This document shows positions 1-5,795 of a stretch of 6,603 bases of DNA, one piece after another; positions within the stretch are counted from its first letter, which is position 1; every line of letters starts with the position of its first letter. Made by a program: the position numbers and the translations under genes. The stretch covers positions 1-6,603 of the forward strand of contig JADINF010000157.1 in NCBI GenBank assembly GCA_017694145.1, in the 5' to 3' direction. Under the pieces are notes generated by a model. The model was not told the origin of the DNA, made no database searches, and saw nothing but the letters and a program-made list of their open reading frames with translations. This DNA comes from Candidatus Stercoripulliclostridium pullicola (GTDB lineage Bacteria > Bacillota > Clostridia > Christensenellales > DTU072).

Positions 1-33
1 TCGTCGGCAGCGTCAGATGTGTATAAGAGACAG
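1..33 (+). other. Nextera Read-1 transposase adapter (assembly artefact)
   Basis: The first 14 bases (TCGTCGGCAGCGTC) followed by the 19-base Tn5 mosaic end (AGATGTGTATAAGAGACAG) match the complete Illumina Nextera Read-1 oligonucleotide as I know it, beginning at its first base. The stretch is therefore untrimmed library adapter at a contig end and not genomic DNA. Read on the minus strand it extends the neighbouring gene with the well-known false peptide CLLYTSDAAD, and in another frame it gives LSLIHI. Any protein ending this way in this window should be trimmed at base 34. Confidence 0.98.
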
Positions 34-416
34 GTATGGAGCATGGCGAACTTCTTGAAACGGCAAAGCGTAATCACCGCGCCTATTATACGCACCGCGA
101 ATACCGCAAGTATCGCCGCGAGAAGCCCGGGATAAAGCGGATCCATATTGCTGAACACCACGTGGCACGCCGTCCAGGTAAGGAGCGTGTCGCCTATCGT
201 ATCGAGAGTGCCGCCCAGACGGCTTTCGATATGGAGAGCGCGGGCAATGACGCCGTCGAAAAGGTCGCTCACTCCGCAGAAAGCGTAAATAACGTAGAAC
301 GCCGTTTCGTACGGCGGGATAAACATAATGGCTATCGCTATGGCAATACGCATAGCGGAGAGAATATTGGGTATCTGTCTCACGAAAGGATTTTTTATGA
401 CGTCTGATTTTTTCAT
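34..416 (-). CDS. CDP-alcohol phosphatidyltransferase family protein, 3' end missing at contig edge
   Basis: This would be an integral membrane enzyme that transfers a phosphatidyl group from a CDP-activated lipid to an alcohol, as in phospholipid head-group synthesis. About 127 residues are visible. The full family signature D-x2-DG-x2-AR-x8-G-x3-D-x3-D is present: D51, D54, G55, A58, R59, G68, D72 and D76. These acidic residues bind the metal and the CDP. A hydrophobic stretch at about 23-49 precedes the motif, and further hydrophobic segments lie at about 77-88 and 96-116. The frame is open at the contig end and would run into adapter sequence, so the true C-terminus is unknown. Family members are usually about 180-200 residues. 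The start at 416 has no Shine-Dalgarno sequence but sits exactly where transcription should begin (see the promoter at 423-451). The sequence around the motif (CGVSDLFDG) reminds me of the short CDP-alcohol transferases annotated only to family level in Clostridia, so I do not name it pgsA or pssA. The head-group alcohol cannot be read from the sequence. Confidence 0.88.
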
Positions 417-422
417 ACGCCG

Positions 423-451
423 ATAATATCACATAAAACGGTATTTGGCAA
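423..451 (-). promoter_or_regulatory. Sigma-A promoter of the CDP-alcohol phosphatidyltransferase gene
   Basis: On the minus strand, TTGCCA (446-451) and TATTAT (423-428) are separated by exactly 17 bases, with a TG dinucleotide one base upstream of the -10 (extended -10). The last -10 base is only 6 bases before the ATG at 416, so a standard start of transcription falls on the A of the ATG itself. The mRNA would be leaderless, which agrees with the absence of a Shine-Dalgarno sequence. Confidence 0.75.
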
Positions 452-499
452 GCAAGCTAAGTAACATAAATAATACGCCATTCATAACTTGTAGTGTAA

Positions 500-529
500 G
501 GCGATACGCCGAGACGTAAACCTTATAAT
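500..529 (+). promoter_or_regulatory. Putative promoter of the Cys/Gly-rich gene
   Basis: A perfect TATAAT lies at 524-529, which would start transcription near 536, inside the ribosome binding site region, leaving a leader of roughly 13 bases. No recognisable -35 hexamer stands 16-18 bases upstream, where the sequence is around GCGATA. That position instead holds a small inverted repeat, GGCG-ATA-CGCC (500-510). The promoter may need an activator or another sigma factor, or the inverted repeat may be an operator. The -10 match is seen directly and its use is inferred. Confidence 0.4.
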
Positions 530-548
530 CTTGAAGGAGGTAATCACT

Positions 549-758
549 ATGAACGGGTTTAATTTCGGAGGCAGTTGCGGCTGCGGCTGCGATTGCGTCA
601 GCTGGATTATCATCATACTTCTGCTCTGCGGGTGCTGCGGCAACGGCGGCGGATGCGGATGCTGCGAGATAATCATCATCATCCTTCTGCTCTGCTGCTG
701 CGGTTGCGGCAACAGCTGCGGTTGCGGCGTGAAGCGCGACGAATACGACTGCAAATAA
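549..758 (+). CDS. Small Gly/Cys-rich repeat protein, 69 residues (chorion-like high-cysteine type)
   Basis: Function is unknown. The ATG at 549 follows a perfect AAGGAGG (534-540) with an 8-base spacer, so this start is preferred over an in-frame TTG at 531. The protein has 17 Cys and 15 Gly in 69 residues, and all 17 Cys codons are TGC. It has a Cys-Gly-Cys-Gly-Cys entry (10-16), then WIIIILLL (19-26), a C/G block (27-39), IIIIILLL (41-48), a second C/G block (49-60), and a charged tail (VKRDEYDCK). The two hydrophobic-plus-cysteine blocks are an internal duplication offset by 22 codons: CTTCTGCTCTGC recurs at 618-629 and 684-695. From memory, Clostridia genomes carry similar tiny proteins named 'chorion class high-cysteine HCB protein 13', a name borrowed from silkmoth eggshell proteins that says nothing of bacterial function. 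Small Gly-rich hydrophobic proteins such as YjcZ are sporulation-related in Bacillus, but that link is only an analogy. The gene is monocistronic, with a terminator right behind it. The coding call is firm because of the ribosome binding site, terminator and repeat structure. Membrane, metal-binding or disulfide-linked structural roles are all possible. Confidence 0.85.
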   Translation: MNGFNFGGSCGCGCDCVSWIIIILLLCGCCGNGGGCGCCEIIIIILLLCCCGCGNSCGCGVKRDEYDCK

Positions 759-786
759 TACATATTAAGTTAAATATCGCGCGCAA

Positions 787-820
787 AAAGCGCGCCGCGG
801 CTAATTCCGCGGCGCGTTTT
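787..820. terminator. Bidirectional Rho-independent terminator
   Basis: A perfect 10-bp GC stem, CGCGCCGCGG (791-800) with CCGCGGCGCG (807-816), encloses a 6-base loop CTAATT. A-T pairs at 787-789/818-820, beyond one G-T wobble, extend it. The stem is flanked by A5 on the left and T4 on the right, so it has a U-tract in both directions. It ends the Cys/Gly gene (28 bases past its stop) on the plus strand and the DUF3267 gene (15 bases past its stop) on the minus strand. Confidence 0.9.
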
Positions 821-835
821 GCGTATACGGAAGGC

Positions 836-1447
836 TCAGCTTTTTTTACCTTTCATTCTTTCTCTGAGTTCGCGTTCCTGTTCTTCGGTAACCTCAACGA
901 AGTCGTCCGGGAGCTCGTTCTCCGGATAAAGCACATAATAAGCCGGAGCTTCCGGGTGGTCAATAACGAGCGCCGAGGGCTTCAGGCGACATACCGACAT
1001 AAACATCACCGCGTCGCCGCCCGCGCCCGAAAAGAGTGCCGCAAAAAGTATGACGTACGGGAAATTAAGGAATACCGTCGCAAGCGCAAGCGGTATGAGT
1101 CCGGTCACTATGCCGGGAAGGACAAGAACGAAGGCGTACTTACGCGCACTGAGCGGCGTATCCGTGGTGCAATACAGCATAAATTGTTTCGGAATAACGC
1201 CGAAGCGGATTGATGACGGTTTGGCTCCGCACATAATCATGGCGAGCGCGTGCAACCCTTCGTGGGCGGCGAGTAGGAAAACGTATCCCGCTATAAGTAA
1301 GATTATGTCCCACCATACGACGTGCCACAACCTTTCCGTGAATACCGTGAAACGCAGTGTCTCCGCTATCGCGTAAGGCACCGCAAACATGACTATTGCC
1401 GTAATATTGATTTTCTTGAGATCGAAAGTAATAAGTTGCTTTTTCAT
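836..1447 (-). CDS. DUF3267-type putative zinc metalloprotease, membrane protein
   Basis: The 203-residue protein has a zincin motif HEGLH (H62-E63, H66) inside the second hydrophobic segment, followed by CGAKPSSIRFG (73-83) and a later GAGGD (141-145) that could supply the third metal ligand. Hydrophobic segments lie at about 14-28, 48-72, 104-127 and 129-151, then a soluble charged tail with several Glu and Arg residues ends in MKGKKS. This layout fits the DUF3267 family (putative zincin peptidases distantly like site-2 proteases). The substrate is unknown, and family-level peptidase activity is itself largely predicted. The start at 1447 has AGGAG (1454-1458) with a 6-base spacer, and that ribosome binding site overlaps the TAG stop of the upstream transporter gene. 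The gene can therefore be translated by coupling, and it also has its own promoter at 1473-1501. The C-terminus reaches a strong terminator. I am sure of the coding call and fairly sure of the family. Confidence 0.85.
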   Translation of the reverse strand: MKKQLITFDLKKINITAIVMFAVPYAIAETLRFTVFTERLWHVVWWDIILLIAGYVFLLAAHEGLHALAMIMCGAKPSSIRFGVIPKQFMLYCTTDTPLSARKYAFVLVLPGIVTGLIPLALATVFLNFPYVILFAALFSGAGGDAVMFMSVCRLKPSALVIDHPEAPAYYVLYPENELPDDFVEVTEEQERELRERMKGKKS

Positions 1448-1456
1448 TATAATCTC

Positions 1457-2857
1457 CTATTTCGTCAGGGAAATTATAACATCCGCAAAGCGTATATGCA
1501 ACGGGTGAGGAAGCAACTTTTTATTTTGGGTATGTCCTACTATCCATCTGCGGCGGGCGAACCTTATCTCGAAGAATATGCCCCTCAATATCTCGTCGGC
1601 GGCCATTGCTATCCAAAGACCTACAAGTCCGTACCCCGCTTCTACGGCGAAAATATATCCGAGGAATACGGCTACCGTCCATTCCATTACCATGGTGATG
1701 CCTACGGGGATATAAATGTCGTTGACCGTGGCAAGGCAACGGGTCATGACTATATTGACCGAACGCCCTATCTCGAGGAATATCTCTATGAACATTATCT
1801 GTTTACAAAGAGCGAGCACTTCGGGGTCGGTATTGAGAAGCCCCACGACGAAATCGCTCGTCGCCCACAGTATCACCGATAGCGAAACGGAAATGGCTAT
1901 ACAAATGAGCGTGGTGCGGTTGACGCGCGAACTCACTCCGTCGTAGTCGCCCGCGCCTACCATATATCCTATATTGATCTGCGTGGACTGCGCTATCGCG
2001 GTGGAATAGAGGTATGCTACGTTCGCCAGCATACTGCAATAAACTTTTGCGGTTATGACGGCGGTGCCGAAAAGATTGACGAAGCTCAATATGACGATCT
2101 GCGAAATATTGTAGGAAGTGCTTTCGCCGCCCGTGGGAAGCGCGATCTTGACTATTTCTTTGAAAGATTCCTTCGGGAAGTGCTTCAGGTCGGAGAATTT
2201 TATTTTTACCGGCACTTTCTTGCTCAGATACGCGAGAGTCACCATAAGCCCTATCGCCTTGCCTATATCGGTGGATATCGCGGCGCCGACTATGCCGAGC
2301 CTCGGGAATATCCAGATACCGTTGATGAGCAGCCAGTTGCCGAGGATATTGCAAAGGTTCATTATGACCGCGCAGATAAGAATTTCCTTGACTTTCGAGT
2401 GACTGCGTAAGACCGCGACAGCCGCTATCTGCACCGCCTGTATCACGAGCCCCGCGCCCACTATAACGGTATAAGCGGAGGCTTCCGCGATGATCTCTTC
2501 CGGCGCGTTGAGCACTCTGAGAAGGGGCTCCGCCGCGAATACCAGTACGAGCGTGAAAATCAATCCGAATGCGATAACGAGCCCGAAAGTCACTATTATG
2601 GCATCCTTAACTTTGCGTTCGTCGTTCGCGCCGATATATCTCGTAATGGCTACCATGCCGCCCGCGGCGCTCAGAGTAAGTATAACTATGACAAGATTTA
2701 TTATCGTGTTGGCGTTGCCGATAGCCGCAACGGACGAGGAAAATCCCGACAACATTATCTGGTCGATATTACCGACGAGCAGTTGCAGAAACAGCTCCAG
2801 AAATATCGGCAAAGACATCATGAATATTTTTTTGTTGGTTACGTTTATCGTTCTCAT
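1457..2857 (-). CDS. MATE family efflux transporter
   Basis: The 466-residue polytopic membrane protein would use a cation gradient (H+ or Na+) to expel small organic compounds. About twelve hydrophobic segments form two similar halves. The N-half opens with SLPIFLELFLQLLVGNIDQI (15-34), the typical MATE helix-1 signature. The C-half opens with IALPTGGESTSYNISQIVIL (238-257) and later has QINIGYMVGAGDYD (293-306), matching the family's Q-x-x-G-x-x-x-G-A motif after helix 8. NAPEEIIAEASAYTVI (117-132) in the first half is echoed by NTDPEVLALCKQIMFIEIFL (342-361) in the second. The substrate cannot be deduced. After the usual basic end (RFARRRW, 432-438) the protein carries an extra tail of about 28 residues whose codons contain the promoter of the next gene. 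The start at 2857 is the best available, but its ribosome binding site is poor: TAGGG lies only 3 bases away, and an AAGGAG at 2884-2889 is too distant. ATGs at codons 13 and 14 have none. It probably forms an operon with the DUF3267 gene, since the stop codon overlaps that gene's ribosome binding site. Confidence 0.93.
   Translation of the reverse strand: MRTINVTNKKIFMMSLPIFLELFLQLLVGNIDQIMLSGFSSSVAAIGNANTIINLVIVILTLSAAGGMVAITRYIGANDERKVKDAIIVTFGLVIAFGLIFTLVLVFAAEPLLRVLNAPEEIIAEASAYTVIVGAGLVIQAVQIAAVAVLRSHSKVKEILICAVIMNLCNILGNWLLINGIWIFPRLGIVGAAISTDIGKAIGLMVTLAYLSKKVPVKIKFSDLKHFPKESFKEIVKIALPTGGESTSYNISQIVILSFVNLFGTAVITAKVYCSMLANVAYLYSTAIAQSTQINIGYMVGAGDYDGVSSRVNRTTLICIAISVSLSVILWATSDFVVGLLNTDPEVLALCKQIMFIEIFLEIGRSVNIVMTRCLATVNDIYIPVGITMVMEWTVAVFLGYIFAVEAGYGLVGLWIAMAADEILRGIFFEIRFARRRWIVGHTQNKKLLPHPLHIRFADVIISLTK
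1473..1501 (-). promoter_or_regulatory. Internal promoter for the DUF3267 gene, inside the end of the MATE gene
   Basis: On the minus strand, TTGCAT (1496-1501), a 17-base spacer and a perfect TATAAT (1473-1478) preceded by TGT (extended -10) predict transcription from about 1466. The resulting leader would be about 19 bases and would carry the AGGAG of the gene at 1447. It overlaps roughly the last 14 codons of the transporter gene. Confidence 0.7.
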
Positions 2858-3012
2858 AATCCCTAACGATTCTTTTAATAAGACTCCTTCGATCGGCTTA
2901 TTGATTTCTTCGCGTAAGTTATACTACCGCGCAAATTAAAACGTATAGGTTTGAGACTAGTTACCCGGTGTAAATAATTAGTAAACGAAAAAGTCTTTTC
3001 GGAACATAGAAA
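2858..3012. other. Gene-free interval upstream of the MATE gene
   Basis: This is an A/T-richer stretch between the rny terminator and the MATE start. The promoter of the transporter must lie here unless RNA polymerase reads through, but I see no convincing -35/-10 pair on the minus strand. A TATAAC near 2919-2924 has no good -35. An AAGGAG on the minus strand (2884-2889) has no start codon at a usable distance. No convincing small open frame was found. Confidence 0.4.
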
Positions 3013-3042
3013 AACCGCCCCGCGTTGATCCGCGGGGCGGTT
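3013..3042 (-). terminator. Rho-independent terminator of rny
   Basis: A perfect 12-bp stem, AACCGCCCCGCG (3013-3024) paired with CGCGGGGCGGTT (3031-3042), encloses a 6-base loop. On the minus strand it is followed by a run of T (TTTTTC, counting the last stem bases). It begins 28 bases beyond the stop of rny. Confidence 0.92.
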
Positions 3043-3070
3043 AAGAAATGTTGCAATTTTGTTTCCCCTT

Positions 3071-4666
3071 TTACTTCGCATACTCCACTTTGCGGACTTC
3101 GCGAATGACGTTGACTTTGATCTGTCCGGGGTATTCCAATTCGTTTTCCAGCTTCTTGGCAATGTCTTTTGCCAAAAATTCTGTCTGTGCGTCGTCTACC
3201 TGTTCGGGCTTTACGATAACTCTTATCTCTCTGCCCGCCTGTATGGCGAACGATTGCTCCACTCCTGCGAACGAGTTTGCCAGACTTTCCAATTTTTCCA
3301 GTCGCTTGACGTAGAATTCGAGCGACTCCCTTCTTGCTCCGGGACGCGCGCCGCTTATGGCGTCCGCCGCCTGTACGAGCACCGCTTCGACCGATTGCGC
3401 CTCTACGTCGCCGTGGTGCGCGGCTATACAATGAACGACTCTTTCGGACTCCTTGTATTTACGCGCGAGCTCCACGCCTATCTGTACGTGAGTGCCTTCG
3501 TATTCGTGATCGATGGATTTACCGAGATCGTGCAACAGACCCGCACGTTTACACAGCTTCTCGTCGGCGCCGAGCTCAGCCGCGAGCAACCCCGCGATAT
3601 AGCTCACCTCGAGCGAATGCTTGAGTACGTTCTGTCCGTAACTAGTACGGAATTTCATCCTGCCGAGCAGCTTGACGAGCTCCGGATGTATCCCGTAAAC
3701 GCCCGCGTCGAATACCGCGCTTTCGCCGGCTTCCTTGATGGTTGCGTCCATATCCCGTCTTACGCGGTCCGCCACTTCCTCTATCCTTCCCGGATGTATC
3801 CTTCCGTCGGCTATCAGTTTCTGTAGAGTAAGCCGCGCTATCTCCCTGCGTACGGGGTCGAACGCCGTCAGCGTCACCACGTCGGGAGTATCGTCGATGA
3901 TGATATCCACGCCCGTCGCGCTCTCCAGGGCTTTGATATTCCTGCCCACTCTGCCGATGATCCTTCCCTTCATGTCCTCGTTGGGAAGTTCGACCGTCGA
4001 TATCGTCGCTTCCGACGCCTGGTCCACGGCGCAACGCTGGATAGCGAGCGCGATGATGTTCTTCGCCTTGCGCTCGCCTTCGTCCTTGGCTTCTTTCTCT
4101 ATCGCCTTGACTATCTGTACGGCGTCGCGCTTCGCTTCGTCCTCCATCTGACGGATTATGAGGTCTTTCGCTTCCTCGCGGGTCATCTCGCTCACTTTCT
4201 CGAGTTCCTGCAGCATCCTTTCGCTGTGATTCTGCATTTCTTCCTCGATCTCTTTGAGTTTGAGTTCCTTACTCTCCAGCTCTTTGCGGATGCGCTCCAC
4301 GTTCTCCAGTTTCTTGTCGAGCGCGTCCTCTTTCTTGTTGATGGAATCCTCCTTCTGGTTAAGGCGGGATTCCTGTCTCTGCATTTCGGATCGTCTGTCT
4401 TTCGATTCTTTCTCGAACTCGTTGCGCAGTCTGATCTGCTCCTCTTTTGCCTCGAGCAATGCGTCTTTCCTTAAGGTCTTAGCTTCCAGCTTCGCCTCCT
4501 CTATGACTCTTGCAAACTCGGTTTCAGCGTCGGTCTGCTTCTTCTTCAATACCGCTCTGTATACGAAAAACCCTGCCGCGGCGCCCGCTATCAACGCGGG
4601 GAAGAGCGTTATAACGACGACTACCCAAGTGTCGATGGCAGAAAGCATTAAATGACTGCCTAACAT
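3071..4666 (-). CDS. rny: Ribonuclease Y
   Basis: RNase Y is the membrane-anchored endoribonuclease that starts bulk mRNA decay in Bacillota and often organises degradosome-like complexes. The 531 residues (B. subtilis about 520) show the canonical order: one N-terminal membrane helix (14-36), a long charged coiled coil (about 40-205), a KH RNA-binding domain (about 222-285, with GRIIGRVGRNI at 234-244), then the HD domain. HD-domain residues include NVLKHS (H350), the catalytic pair H379-D380 in GLLHDLGKSIDHE, H417-H418-G-D420, and D435 in AADAISGARPGAR. The C-terminus YPGQIKVNVIRE...VEYAK is the classical family ending. The KH loop reads GRVG where the family nearly always has GREG. The start at 4666 follows AGGAGG (4672-4677) with a 5-base spacer, and Met7 lacks such a site. 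It has its own promoter (4742-4770) and terminator (3013-3042), so it can be expressed apart from recA. Confidence 0.98.
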   Translation of the reverse strand: MLGSHLMLSAIDTWVVVVITLFPALIAGAAAGFFVYRAVLKKKQTDAETEFARVIEEAKLEAKTLRKDALLEAKEEQIRLRNEFEKESKDRRSEMQRQESRLNQKEDSINKKEDALDKKLENVERIRKELESKELKLKEIEEEMQNHSERMLQELEKVSEMTREEAKDLIIRQMEDEAKRDAVQIVKAIEKEAKDEGERKAKNIIALAIQRCAVDQASEATISTVELPNEDMKGRIIGRVGRNIKALESATGVDIIIDDTPDVVTLTAFDPVRREIARLTLQKLIADGRIHPGRIEEVADRVRRDMDATIKEAGESAVFDAGVYGIHPELVKLLGRMKFRTSYGQNVLKHSLEVSYIAGLLAAELGADEKLCKRAGLLHDLGKSIDHEYEGTHVQIGVELARKYKESERVVHCIAAHHGDVEAQSVEAVLVQAADAISGARPGARRESLEFYVKRLEKLESLANSFAGVEQSFAIQAGREIRVIVKPEQVDDAQTEFLAKDIAKKLENELEYPGQIKVNVIREVRKVEYAK

Positions 4667-4741
4667 TTTAACCTCCTATTTAATTTTGAAATTTCGCGTG
4701 TATATATGCGGTCGTTCGCTACCGAATATTCACCAAACGTT

Positions 4742-4770
4742 ATTATATAATAAGTTTGAGTAATTGTCAA
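4742..4770 (-). promoter_or_regulatory. Consensus sigma-A promoter of rny
   Basis: On the minus strand a perfect TTGACA (4765-4770) and a perfect TATAAT (4742-4747) are separated by exactly 17 bases in A/T-rich DNA. The predicted start, near 4735, gives a leader of about 70 bases before the rny ATG. This is the strongest promoter match in the window. It implies high constitutive transcription of rny independent of the recA operon. Confidence 0.9.
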
Positions 4771-4789
4771 TATTTTAATTACCCGTATA

Positions 4790-4810
4790 AGCGTTCTTTA
4801 ACGGAACGCT
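4790..4810 (-). terminator. Possible weak terminator after recA
   Basis: An inverted repeat, AGCGTTC (4790-4796) with GAACGCT (4804-4810), encloses a 7-base loop and begins 4 bases after the recA stop. On the minus strand it is followed by TATACGGG and not by a T-tract. It may be only a partial terminator or an mRNA 3'-end stabiliser, and read-through from recA into rny is plausible. Confidence 0.4.
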
Positions 4811-4814
4811 ATGC

Positions 4815-5795
4815 TCAAAAGGTTTCCCTTAAACGGCTCTCCAGGATACCGGCGACGTCGGGATTTTGGCGAAGATAATCTATCGCTTTCTCTCTGCCCT
4901 GCCCTATCTTCTCGCCTTCGTAGCTGAACCAGGAGCCCGATTTTACGATCATTCCGGCATTTACCGCCATATCGAGGATCACGCCGTAAGAAGATATGCC
5001 TTCGCCGAATATTATGTCGAATTCCGCTATTCTGAAAGGAGGCGCGAGCTTGTTCTTGACGATTTTTACCTTGGTGCGGTTGCCTATGACGTTACTGCCG
5101 TCTTTCACCGTGTCCACTTTGCGCACGTCCATACGGATGCTCGCGTAGAATTTGAGCGCCTTTCCGCCTGTGGTCGTCTCGGGATTACCGAACATCACCC
5201 CTATCTTCTCGCGGAGCTGGTTGATGAATATTATGCAGGTATTGGTCTTGGCTATCGCGGGATTGAGCTTGCGCATCGCCTGCGACATCAACCTCGCCTG
5301 CATGCCCACTACGGAATCGCCCATTTCGCCGTCTATTTCCGCTTTCGGCGTGAGCGCCGCCACGGAGTCCACAACGATAAGATCGATGCTACCGCTCCTC
5401 GCGAGCTCCTCCGCTATCGCGAGCGCCTGCTCGCCGTCGTCGGGCTGTGAGACGTATAACTGCGCAAGGTCCACTCCGAGATTACCCGCGTACACGGGAT
5501 CCAAAGCGTGTTCCGCGTCGATAAACGCCACGATACCGCCGAGCTTCTGAGCTTCCGCCGCCGCGTGTAACGCGAGCGTCGTCTTACCCGAAGACTCCGG
5601 TCCGTATATCTCTATTATCCTTCCGCGCGGCAGTCCGCCTATGCCGAGCGCCTGATCGAGAGCGAGACAACCGGTAGGTATCACGTCCACTTTGACTTTG
5701 TTGGTGCCGTCCATATTCATTATCGAGCCTTTGCCGAAATTCTTTTCGATATGCGCGAGCACTTCTTCCAGAGATTTTCTCTTCTTGTCGTCCAT
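4815..5795 (-). CDS. recA: RecA recombinase
   Basis: RecA is an ATP-dependent DNA strand-exchange protein that forms filaments on single-stranded DNA, drives homologous recombination and triggers LexA self-cleavage in the SOS response. The 326 residues contain Walker A GPESSGKT (65-72), the catalytic Glu in DAEHALDP (E95), Walker B LIVVD (139-143), loop L1 with EIDGEMGD (153-160), loop L2 with GNPETTTGGKALKFY (203-217), and the small C-terminal domain ending at ILESRLRETF. It is shorter than E. coli (353) and B. subtilis (about 348) RecA because the flexible acidic C-terminal tail is absent. The start at 5795 is supported by GGAAGGAG (5802-5809) with a 6-base spacer. It lies 35 bases behind cinA with no promoter visible in the gap, so it is probably cotranscribed with rimO and cinA. 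No GAAC-N4-GTTC-type LexA box is visible in that gap. Confidence 0.99.
   Translation of the reverse strand: MDDKKRKSLEEVLAHIEKNFGKGSIMNMDGTNKVKVDVIPTGCLALDQALGIGGLPRGRIIEIYGPESSGKTTLALHAAAEAQKLGGIVAFIDAEHALDPVYAGNLGVDLAQLYVSQPDDGEQALAIAEELARSGSIDLIVVDSVAALTPKAEIDGEMGDSVVGMQARLMSQAMRKLNPAIAKTNTCIIFINQLREKIGVMFGNPETTTGGKALKFYASIRMDVRKVDTVKDGSNVIGNRTKVKIVKNKLAPPFRIAEFDIIFGEGISSYGVILDMAVNAGMIVKSGSWFSYEGEKIGQGREKAIDYLRQNPDVAGILESRLRETF

Noticed and set aside
36..407. Plus-strand open frame opposite the CDP-alcohol transferase gene
   Set aside because: It has no ribosome binding site, its composition is low-complexity basic/Tyr, and it is antisense to a gene with a clear motif and promoter.
13..432. 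Minus-strand open frame starting at 432 and ending in LSLIHI
   Set aside because: It is rich in Arg, Tyr and Ser with no family motif, ends in adapter sequence, and overlaps the frame that carries the complete CDP-alcohol transferase signature.
531..548. TTG at 531 as start of the Cys/Gly protein
   Set aside because: The AAGGAGG at 534-540 would lie inside the coding region, and the ATG at 549 is ideally spaced from it.
482..763. Minus-strand frame over the Cys/Gly gene, rich in Pro and Gln
   Set aside because: Its composition is a mirror of the TGC and GGC codons of the real gene. The plus strand has the ribosome binding site and terminator.
575..1213. Long plus-strand frame running from the Cys/Gly gene across the terminator into the DUF3267 gene
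   Set aside because: It crosses a strong terminator, is Arg-rich without motifs, and is antisense to the HExxH gene.
2884..2889. AAGGAG upstream of the MATE gene as ribosome binding site of an extra small gene
   Set aside because: No start codon lies 5-10 bases downstream. The nearest in-frame ATG is that of the MATE gene, 26 bases away.
3059..3826. Plus-strand frame of 255 codons opposite rny
   Set aside because: It is antisense to the highly conserved HD domain of RNase Y, with no ribosome binding site or recognisable domain.
4866..5450. Plus-strand frame opposite recA
   Set aside because: It is a shadow of GC-biased third positions in recA, rich in Arg, Tyr and His, with no motif.
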